From Plazaster borealis (taxonomy: Eukaryota; Echinodermata; Asteroidea; Forcipulatida; Labidiasteridae), in contig CM037463.1 of assembly GCA_021014325.1 (NCBI GenBank), forward strand, positions 24,980,526-25,044,525: a stretch of DNA of 64,000 nt, written 5' to 3'. The notes under the pieces were generated by a model. It ran no database searches, was not told the DNA's origin, and saw only the letters and a program-made list of their open reading frames with translations. Below, piece after piece: positions 32,596-43,340 of the stretch; position 1 is the stretch's first letter; every line of letters begins with the position of its first letter. Both the position numbers and the translations under genes were made by a program.

Positions 32596-35500
32596 TCAAA
32601 TTCCCTCCTCAGTACCTCGATGAAGTTCCACATACGCCTTAGTGGTTGATTCATCAAACACCCATCCACAAGCACACAACTCGATTGTCTCTAACAAGAG
32701 CAGACGGCTGTTTGCTGTGACTCCAGTCCCAAGGAATCTATTCCTGACACTATCCATCAAGGTTTCCATCCGATCAGGATGATTTTTCTGAAGAATGTAT
32801 CCCAACTGTTTCAACTGAAATTCGGAATGGATTAATAAAAAGGTCAACACAAAGAGCTATGGAAACAGAATGCTCAATTAATCATTACTGGACAAAGTCA
32901 GACACATGCACATCATTTAATCCCTCCTTATCTCTCATCACCTGAACAACTATACCATGGTTGCGCCAACACTGATGGTAAACTTAAACTAGCTAGCTTG
33001 AAATTAGACCATGGTTGCAACACTAGAGCCAACACTGATGGTGAACTTAAACTAGCTAGCTTGAAATTAGACCATGGTTGCAACACTAGAGCCAACACTG
33101 ATGGTAAACTTAACCTAGCTAGCTTGAAATTAGACCATGGTTGCAACACTAGAACCAACACTTATGGTAAACTTAAACTAGCTAGCTTGAAATTAGACCA
33201 TGGTTGCAACACTAGAGCCAACACTTATGGTAAACTTAAACTAGCTAGCTTGAAATTAGACCATGGTTGCAACACTAGAGCCAACACTGATGGTAAACTT
33301 AAACTAGCTAGCTTGAAATTAGACCATGGTTGCAACACTAGAGCCAACACTGATGGTAAACTTAAACTAGCTAGCTTGAAATTAGACCATGGTTGCAACA
33401 CTAGAGCCAACACTGATGGTAAACTGAAACTAGCTAGCTTGAAATTAGACCATGGTTGCAACACTAGAGCCAACACTGATGGTAAACTTAAACTAGCTAG
33501 CTTGAAATTAAACCATGGTTGCAACACTAGAGCCAACACTGGTGGTAAACTTAAACTAGCTAGCTTGAAATTAAACCATGGTTGCAACACTAGAGCCAAC
33601 ACTGATGGTAAACTTAACCTAGCTAGCTTGAAATTAGACCATGGTTGCAACACTAGAGCCAACACTGATGGTAAACTGAAACTAGCTAGCTTGAAATTAG
33701 ACCATGGTTGCAACACTAGAGCCAACACTGGTGGTAAACTTAAACTAGCTAGCTTGAAATTAGACCATGGTTGCGACACTAGAGCCAACACTGATGGTAA
33801 ACTTAAACTAGCTAGCTTGAAATTAGACCATGGTTGCAACACTAGAGCCAACACTGATGGTAAACTGAAACTAGCTAGCTTGAAATTAGACCATGGTTGC
33901 AACACTAGAGCCAACACTGGTGGTAAACTTAAACTAGCTAGCTTGAAATTAAACCATGGTTGCAACACTAGAGCCCACATTGATGGTAAACTTAACCTAG
34001 CTAGCTTGAAATTAGACCATGGTTGCAACACTAGAGCCAACACTTGTGGTAAACTTAAACTAGCTAGCTTGAAATTAGACCATGGTTGCGACACTAGAGC
34101 CAACACTGATGGTAAACTTAAACTAGCTAGCTTGAAATTAGACCATGGTTGCAACACTAGAGCCAACACTGATGGTAAACTGAAACTAGCTAGCTTGAAA
34201 TTAGACCATGGTTGCAACACTAGAGCCAACACTGGTGGTAAACTTAAACTAGCTAGCTTGAAATTAGACCATGGTTGCAACACTAGAGCCAACACTGATG
34301 GTAAACTTAAACTAGCTAGCTTGAAATTAGACCATGGTTGCAACACTAGAGCCAACACTGATGGTAAACTTAAACTAGCTAGCTTGAAATTAGACCATGG
34401 TTGCAACACAAGAGCCAACACTGATGGTAAACTTAAACTAGCTAGCTTGAAATTAGACCATGGTTGCAACACTAGAGCCAACACTGGTGGTGAACTTAAA
34501 CTAGCTAGCTTGAAATTAAACCATGGTTGCAACACTAGAGCAAACACTGATGGTAAACTTAACCTAGCTAGCTTGAAATTAGACCATGGTTGCAACACTA
34601 GAGCCAACACTGATGGTAAACTTAAACTAGCTAGCTTGAAATTAGACCATGGTTGCAACACTAGAGCCAACACTGATGGTAAACCTAAACTAGCTAGCTT
34701 GAAATTAGACCATGGTTGCAACACTAGAGCCAACACTGATTGTAAACTGAAACTAGCTAGCTTGAAATTAGACCATGGTTGCAACACTAGAGCCAACACT
34801 GGTGGTAAACTTAAACTAGCTAGCTTGAAATTAGACCATGGTTGCAACACTAGAGCCAACACTGATGGTAAACTTAAACTAGCTAGCTTGAAATTAGACC
34901 ATGGTTGCAACACTAGAGCCAACACTGATGGTAAACTGAAACTAGCTAGCTTGAAATTAGACCATGGTTGCAACACTAGAGCCAACACTGATGGTAAACT
35001 GAAACTAGCTAGCTTGAAATTAGACCATGGTTGCAACACTAGAGCCAACACTGGTGGTAAACTTAAACTAGCTAGCTTGAAATTAGACCATGGTTGCAAC
35101 ACTAGAGCCAACACTGGTGGTAAACTTAAACTAGCTAGCTTGAAATTAGACCATGGTTGCGACACTAGAGCCAACACTGATGGTAAACTTAAACTAGCTA
35201 GCTTGAAATTAGACCATGGTTGCAACACTAGAGCCAACACTGATGGTAAACTGAAACTAGCTAGCTTGAAATTAGACCATGGTTGCAACACTAGAGCCAA
35301 CACTGGTGGTAAACTTAAACTAGCTAGCTTGAAATTAAACCATGGTTGCAACACTAGAGCCAACACTGATGGTAAACTTAACCTAGCTAGCTTGAAATTA
35401 GACCATGGTTGCAACACTAGAGCCAACACTGGTGGTAAACTTAAACTAGCTAGCTTGAAATTAGACCATGGTTGCGACACTAGAGCCAACACTGATGGTA

Positions 35501-38500
35501 AACTTAAACTAGCTAGCTTGAAATTAGACCATGGTTGCAACACTAGAGCCAACACTGATGGTAAACTGAAACTAGCTAGCTTGAAATTAGACCATGGTTG
35601 CAACACTAGAGCCAACACTGGTGGTAAACTTAAACTAGCTAGCTTGAAATTAGACCATGGTTGCAACACTAGAGCCAACACTGATGGTAAACTTAAACTA
35701 GCTAGCTTGAAATTAGACCATGGTTGCAACACTAGAGCCAACACTGATGGTAAACTTAAACTAGCTAGCTTGAAATTAGACCATGGTTGCAACACTAGAG
35801 CCAACACTGATGGTAAACTTAAACTAGCTAGCTTGAAATTAGACCATGGTTGCAACACTAGAGCCAACACTGGTGGTGAACTTAAACTAGCTAGCTTGAA
35901 ATTAAACCATGGTTGCAACACTAGAGCAAACACTGATGGTAAACTTAACCTAGCTAGCTTGAAATTAGACCATGGTTGCAACACTAGAGCCAACACTGAT
36001 GGTAAACTTAAACTAGCTAGCTTGAAATTAGACCATGGTTGCAACACTAGAGCCAACACTGATGGTAAACCTAAACTAGCTAGCTTGAAATTAGACCATG
36101 GTTGCAACACTAGAGCCAACACTGATTGTAAACTGAAACTAGCTAGCTTGAAATTAGACCATGGTTGCAACACTAGAGCCAACACTGGTGGTAAACTTAA
36201 ACTAGCTAGCTTGAAATTAGACCATGGTTGCAACACTAAAGCCAACACTGATGGTAAACTTAAACTAGCTAGCTTGAAATTAGACCATGGTTGCGACACT
36301 AGAGCCAACACTGATGGTAAACTTAAACTAGCTAGCTTGAAATTAGACCATGGTTGCAACACTAGAGCCAACACTGATGGTAAACTGAAACTAGCTAGCT
36401 TGAAATTAGACCATGGTTGCAACACTAGAGCCAACACTGGTGGTAAACTTAAACTAGCTAGCTTGAAATTAGACCATGGTTGCAACACTAGAGCCAACAC
36501 TTATGGTAAACTTAACCTAGCTAGCTTGAAATTAGACCATGGTTGCAACACTAGAGCCAACACTGATGGTAAACTTAAACTAGCTAGCTTGAAATTAGAC
36601 CATGGTTGCAACACTAGAGCCAACACTGATGGTAAACTTAAACTAGCTAGCTTGAAATTAGACCATGGTTGCAACACTAGAGCCAACACTGGTGGTAAAC
36701 TGAAACTAGCTAGCTTGAAATTAGACCATGGTTGCAACACTAGAGCCAACACTTATGGTAAACTTAACCTAGCTACATGTAGCTAACAAACAAATTCCCC
36801 AATTTGTACAAATTATTGATACATATACTCATTACTGTTAACAATTTCAGCAAGTTTCAGGACCTAACATGTACATGTACTAACAGTTTAGTAATTAAAC
36901 TAATTAGCATGATTGACAGATGTACCCCTAAATTTGCCATTTTGCGTTTTCACGAAGTGATATACCATGATACGCCACTTCATTCATTGCAATACACAGT
37001 GCTGGCACGACGCCAAACACGCATAGTATGACGATTCTGTTCACCTATTTAAGTTTAGTTTTTTTCAAAAAGCGACATATCTCAATATGCATTGGTTTGT
37101 ACACAGCACTCTACGTGTGCATCTCGTTTTTAAAAAGTGACGCATGTGTATAGGAATGAGCAACTCTCAAAACAGTTGCATTACTGAAAACACTTTAACA
37201 GTTCTGTACCAATAAAGAAGTCAGCTTTGTTTTGGTACTTAACAAATATTTTTTAAATAGTAAGCAGTCTACCAAACAGCAGTTTGAAATATAGTTCAAC
37301 TTCAATTTTCTCCAAACACTGAAATTTTGCTGTGGAGCACCATATATTGGTTCGTGGTGAGACTGATGATTTTAAGGGGCACCAAGGCAACGACCAGGGG
37401 CGTGGAGGTAATTACCACCCCCAACCCCCCTCAAGTAACAGGCATGTATCATTAAACGATGTTTACCTTGAGGGTGGCGTACTCAAGTTGTTTATCTGAG
37501 CCATTCTTGTCTGTCACTAACTGTTGGCAGAAAAAAGGGGGAAAAAGTATTAATTTACATCACATCAGTAATACTTCTGCTTTAGCTTTTTTTAGGACTA
37601 CAGAATGAATGGCCAACAAGATCTTATTTATACGCATGTTAATTCCCTGTTGGTGTCCAAGTGATAAAAATACAACAAACCACCAAGAAAGGTAACATTG
37701 CCATGTTAATTTTAAAAAAGAAAGTAGAGAAAAAAACTTGAAATAGAAAAAAAAAATTTGACGAAATGCAGGCCTGATGCTTCGTTTTTGAAAAGGCCAA
37801 GGACACCAAGGCGTTTTCTTCTTGGTAAAGGGCACCTCTATGAGGAATTGTAAAATTCTATAGGAACATTTCAAGGGGCCTCAAGGCAATGACCAGGGGC
37901 AACAGAGGCAATTCTCCATGAAGTATCATGTAAATGTACATGAAAATAATAACTATGTTAACCATGTTTTCTGAGAAAAAGAAAAGAAATTGAGAAAATA
38001 TAGATCAAAGCACCCTGACTGCGATAACTGGTAGTGGACAGGTATAAATAAATCACCCTCTTTAAAGACTTTACATTGTGAGAATCATCAGCTGTCCTAA
38101 AAGTATAACATAGAATTAAAGTAGTCTCAAAAAAGAAATACTCAGTACAAACAACTCATTGTTTACAACCATACAAATAAGTTCAAACAATGCTTTCAGA
38201 GATACACGCCCTGGGATTAAGTGTTAAGCATTTAACTTGACATACCTGCTCCAAGCATGAGTACACAGGTTGAATCAGCACCTTCAAACAATCATTTGCA
38301 GCAGTTTTCATCATCGCAAACAGATCACAAAGCAGACAGACGAACGCCAGCCATCTTGTTGGCTGGTCTCCTTTCCAGTTATCTCTCGATTCAAGGCTCT
38401 CTCTGATATGATTCAAGAGTGCCGAGCGGAATATGACTCCATCTTTCTCAAATCTATATCAAGAAAATTAAATCAAATTTGAGTTAATGTGCGAAATCCC

Positions 38501-41014
38501 ATTGCCATTTATTCACTCATTATGACCAAAAATAGCAATTTATTTATCACTCGAAATTTAAACTGAACCACTAGACCTTAGGACCTAGACCAGTAATTTT
38601 AGCCTTGGACCAGTAAACTCATGTCTGGACTCCGGACCTGGACAAGTCTTGCCGTCTGGTGTTCTTCAATTTAATTATAATACCCCACTGTGTAAAATCT
38701 TTAATTTAAAACAAATTTTGTTAAAATGTTGACTTTGAGTCTGATAAATTTATCTTTCAAGTCTGTTGGAAAAGTTCTGGATTTTTTTGTGAAGTCGTAA
38801 TTCTGTTGAGTATCAACAAAGTGTAACTAACCCAAAAGATTGAAAAGACATGAGATAAATCTTCTCTAAATAAATGCTTCTTCAAATAAAAACAGTTTGT
38901 ATGCTAACCTGTGTAGAAAGCTTTTTTCTCATGTTGATTCTGGTCTTGTAAAAAAAATCTGGTCCATTAAATTCTCTAGCTACAAGCTGTGCATTCTTGT
39001 GGATTTTCCCCCAAAATCAAGCCCTGTTTACCCAAATATGTTTTCAGTCCTAATCAGTGATAAAGTAGAAGTTGTAACGTAAGGCATATATACCCAAGTC
39101 CCAGTTTGTTTTAAAAAAGATGTATGTTCATCATAATGAGCTTTCCTGTCACCAAGAAATGCTACAGTCCTAACTATTACACAATGGCTAATGGAGAGGT
39201 GCATATCTAGGACAGCCATACTTTGCTAATGTTGCACAAAGGCTTGCCACACATGATGTCGTTGCTGGATCTAACAGAGTCCAGTCATAGATGTTTGACA
39301 CAAGATTCTTTAGGTCTTCCGCCGTCGAAATGCTTTCAAGAACTTTTTCAACAATCGTAGATTCATCTTCCGGTTTCAGTGCCTTGATTCCATCAACGTT
39401 GGAAGAGCACATCTTTTTAAGTAGGTCTATTATGTTGCTTTCCTGGAAAGTAAAACACAAATTAAATTATTGTTTCAACTAGTTTTGGCTAAAGGTGCAA
39501 ACAATAAACAGACACGTTTGTTAATAATGTTAAGCCTATTTGTTAGGCCTAACTACAAATACACACACATACAAAAGACAGTAATTATGTCAAAACTAAC
39601 TCAAACTAACTGAATGTGGTTAGTTTTTGATGATATCAAGTTTTGTTTTGGAAAAATTTCAATATACAACTGCCACTTTTATTCCAAATTTGTTTCCATG
39701 AATATTGAATTTTATTTTTGATTTTTTTTCATAGGGCCTACTCCTATTATGAGGAATTGGTAGCTATGTAAAAAAGTAAGTACACACTAGTATTAATTAA
39801 TTCTTGCCCTTTAAAACAAAAATTCAAGTAGCATTTCATCGCGCGGACGAACCTCTCCTGCATTCATGCCCAAAGGAACTAAAAAGGCGTTTCAGGAGTA
39901 GCATTGTCAAGACCAGCGTTGACCCTAAAAATGCCTTATTTTTCATGATTTTGACAAACATTTATAATAACATGAATAATGTATTACTTTCATTAATTAT
40001 TAGCCCAGGTTGGACTCCTCCATTGCATACAACACGACGGAGTCCAGGGTATAAAGGTCCTCAGGCATTGCGACAAAATTTATAACTTTTTTTTATCATA
40101 TTTTTACCTTTTTGAGGAAGCTGAAACGTGACTCACATGTTCCTTGTGTCCTGAACCTTACGCCTGCTCTATTCAGAATTGCCAATTTTATCCTTGGATG
40201 ACATTATTGTGAAAATAAAATGGAAATTGACGCATTCGTTGCGACAACCTCAACTGACATGGAACCAAGTCCACAAAAGAGGGCGCTGTCTAACCCGTAA
40301 CACTGAACGCTTTTTCTTCCGGGCGGCAACACGACGGAGTCGCAGCGCCAGTGCACAACTTGGACTTATTTTCGGAAATATTATCATTTATGGATGTATT
40401 TGATAGGTTTTGAACTCAGCAAAAGTGTAATTAAAGGCACCAAGAGTAAGTGAATGGATTTTCAGCTTCTCAAATTAGGCAAAAATATTTTAAAATGTTA
40501 CTCAAAATTTTGTTCGCATTGTAAAGGATCTTTATACCCAGGACGTCAGTGCAGTGGCACTGACTGACGTCCTACCAGGGCTAATTAATTATATGCTTGT
40601 TCCTCTCATCTCAGTATAAACAACCTATCTGGACAGGGATAATTTGATATAAATTAAGGAAGACAAACCGACGAACACTATTGTTAAGCTAAACAGCAAA
40701 ACCTTAAACACAAATTACTAATGGAACTGAGTTATTTATCACTTAATAGATGCACTAACAAAATTATTAAATTAGCCTACCGCTTTGGAAGCTGAATCAA
40801 CGTGAGCAACATTGGAATTCTCAACCTCCGCCGCTGGTGAAATTCGTTCATTTCCTTGTTTGTCAGTTGCTCTTTTCTCATTAGCCGTATCTGCCGAATT
40901 GTTGGTATTCTTGACACGGTTTGCCCTGCCTCTACCTTTACCTAAATAATTAGTTCTCAGATGTGGAACTTCGCTTGTTGTTAGACCGTCGTACAAGCTC
41001 CTAGCGGACGCCAT
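32596..41014 (-). CDS. MIF4GD: MIF4G domain-containing protein, MIF4GD/SLIP1-like (five exons, 311 aa)
   Basis: MIF4GD (SLIP1) binds SLBP and helps translation of non-polyadenylated histone mRNAs (family knowledge). Exons in transcript order: 41014-40781, 39442-39222, 38453-38246, 37520-37467, 32814-32596. All introns are GT-AG and phases agree, giving 311 aa. Exons 2-5 form one MIF4G (HEAT-like helical) domain. Good matches to human MIF4GD are the block with LIQPVYSCLEQ and the final exon with LQKNHPDRMETLMDSV and LLLLETIELCACGW. The product is about 90 aa longer than the human protein because of exon 1, a Ser/Asn/Lys/Arg-rich segment with GKGRGRANR. PAIP1 and CTIF also have MIF4G domains and long N-termini, so orthology is likely but not certain. 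The last intron (37466-32815) contains a 63-bp satellite of about 3.8 kb. Confidence 0.87.
32945..36783. repeat. 63-bp satellite array, about 61 copies, with a 1386-bp higher-order period
   Basis: Each unit contains 'aaactagctagcttgaaatt', 'agaccatggttgcaacac' and 'tagagccaacactgatggt'. The period is exactly 63 bp over the whole array, with substitutions but almost no indels. Variant units recur 1386 bp (22 units) apart: 'aaacctaaac' at 34681 and 36067, 'gattgtaaactg' at 34738 and 36124, 'gagcaaacac' near 34541 and 35927. Because 63 is divisible by 3, long open frames run on both strands (32998-36786 plus, 33225-36500 minus). Neither has an in-frame ATG in the unit, so I do not call a gene. 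The array lies in the last intron of the MIF4GD-like gene. Confidence 0.97.
40541..40573. repeat. short hairpin in MIF4GD-like intron 1
   Basis: 'ggacgtcagtgcagt' pairs with 'actgactgacgtcc', with a small central loop. No element around it was recognised. Confidence 0.6.
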
Positions 41015-43340
41015 GTTGAAATGCCCGGCGTAATGTTCGGTCCGACAACTGGACTCTTACCGCTCTTAAGATATAATCCCAATCGATGAGTAATGGTACC
41101 CGACTATATTACTCATATCAGGAAATGTATGCATTTTATTCGCTGGGGTGTGTAATTTTGTCGGTCGTAATTTTGTGAAACTTTCTGTACTAATCTTTTG
41201 GATAAAAATGTTTTGCTACAAAAATACAAGTTTTCAAGATGTTGAAAAAAATGCAACAATTCCATTTTGAATACAATGTAGGCCCGTAATAAATCATACA
41301 GCCTACGTCGCAAATTTTAATTTGTTTTTTTAAGAATGGAGACTCTAGGCTAGGAAGGAAAATAGAAATTGTGTAGGCTAGGCCTAAATACTAATGTGAG
41401 AGGAAAAAAAAGAAGTCATCATCAGTACTGGCCATAATTATGATTTATATCTCATAATCATTGCTTAGTACAAGTCATAAATATGATACAAATTAACGGC
41501 GAAATGCATCGTGTTCGAGCATTCGAGCATCCATTTTGAAATCAACCAATCAATTAACAATTTCCTGTCCATCAGGTAATAAACACTGATTATTGAAATG
41601 CATATCCGAAGAAGAACAAAGGTGATTTAGAAGCGGATGATCTTCAAAAACTAAAGCTTGTTGAGTAGAGACCCATGGCGGCGCAATGTGATTTCTGCAT
41701 CATTGAATAAACGAATTATGATTGATTGAACTACTTCTTTGTCGTCCCGCCCCCGCCCTCCCCCGCACCCCCATATTGCCCCACCCAATTCCCAACTCAA
41801 TGTTTCCCCTATGGCCGAAATTTAATTTAACCCACAACCATTGCAACCCACATTAACTACGGTTCATCGTACATGTTTGGTAATTGTCAAAGACCAGTGT
41901 TCTCATTCGGTACAAGCCTGTGAAAATTTGGGCTCAATTGGTCATCGAAGTTGCAAGAAAATGATGAAAGAAAAACACCCTTGTTGTACAAATTTGTGTG
42001 CTCTCAGATGTAGGAATAACAACTTTAAGCAATAAGTTTTTAATATTTAGTGAGAAATTACCTCTTTCTCAAAAACTACGTTACTTCAGAGGGAGTCGTT
42101 TCTCACAATGTTTTATACTATCAACAACTCTCTGTTGCTCGTTACCAAGTCAGTTTTTTTATGCTAATATACATTTTGAGTAATTACCAAACGTGTACGA
42201 TGCCTTTTAACCCCAGCTTCAAGAATAACGCAGAATGCTTTTTCAGCAGTAAATAATCATTCATAACGCCAACGAAGTCAGGATTGGTATTTATCGCCAA
42301 GAATGGCCATATTTTTTAGATGTGAATACTATAGGCCGACATGTACAATATTTGTTATCCTTTCTTCGTTATTTCTGCTATATGCGCGTCATGATGGGGG
42401 GGGGGGGGGTATCGCATTAATTCCCAAAACATCGGGGCCATTGAACCATTGAACTGGTCCATCCCTGTGTATACCTTATGACTGCGTGACCAATAAGCCC
42501 AGACGTTTCCTCATCCCAGTGTGGTGTAGGGGAGGGGGAAGTAGCCCACCCTACCCTAAATGAGACCGAAACCAAAATGCACCGAATGAATAATCTCCCC
42601 CACCATGTCTCCCCCACCATGTCTCCCCCACCCCCTCCCCAATTGTACAAATCGATCCCTTCATAGTGTCATTGAACCTTGATTACATGAATTTGAATAT
42701 AACAGATCAGAAACGCAACGTGGGAAGTTCAAGGTAATTGAAAGCTGTTGAAAGCTTGGCAAATAAAACTGTCCGCCTTTCTTCGATTTCCATTGTTTCA
42801 CGCTGGCCTTGATTTCGAAGAAATCTAGTATTGTCTGCGCTCTGACTTGTTGTTGTCCACGCGCACAGTTCTTGGATCAATCCATCTAGAAAAGTAAGAG
42901 GGGTAGTCATTTATCCAAAACACTATATTTTCAAATATTTTACAATACAAAAGGTACAAATTTATGTTTTACAATTATGTTGAAATAAAACATTTTTGTT
43001 TAATTCTTAGTATACTTATTTCAAATGAAATAAAAGGAAATTGTGTTTTATTTAATTTCATACTTCCCCTCTGAAACATGGACTATGCTGTATTGTTGGC
43101 ACTGGCCCAGGCACGAACACGTGTGATAGTGTTTACATACATCGTGCGCGGCTAGTGACCTGTGATTATCTTTAGTTTAGCACGTAGGCACTAGATCTTT
43201 CTACAATTATCGCGGCTTGTCATAGCATAAGGTTCTTCGTTAAGTCTGATCAGATTCAGAAGTGTTCGGGGGCTTGGTGGAAGGAGTTTAACTCGCTCCC
43301 ATTGTCGTCAATTTTGTGAGATATTTCTTGCACTTGCAGA
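41015..43340. other. head-to-head interval between MIF4GD-like (-) and SLC25A39/40-like (+)
   Basis: No exon is recognised. The MIF4GD-like promoter should lie just right of 41014. The interval holds a MITE (41861-42208), a G-run at 42394-42407 and C-rich short repeats ('ctcccccaccatgt', about 42595-42640). A possible 5' UTR exon of the carrier gene lies near 43130-43320, since coding exon 1 follows an acceptor-like 'cttgcacttgcag'. A shared bidirectional promoter is possible but not shown. Confidence 0.4.
41861..42208. mobile_element. MITE, 'cgtttggta' family, second subfamily
   Basis: The ends are 'atcgtacatgtttggtaat' and 'attaccaaacgtgtacgat'. The interior matches the reverse complement of 12262-12615, including 'caccctt' and 'acaaatttgtgtgct'. 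Confidence 0.8.

Noticed and set aside
32998..36786. A 1262-codon plus-strand and a 1091-codon minus-strand open frame as protein-coding genes
   Set aside because: Both come from an exact 63-bp tandem repeat (multiple of three) in an intron. The repeated unit has no in-frame ATG on either strand and no signal or domain. Kept as a satellite.
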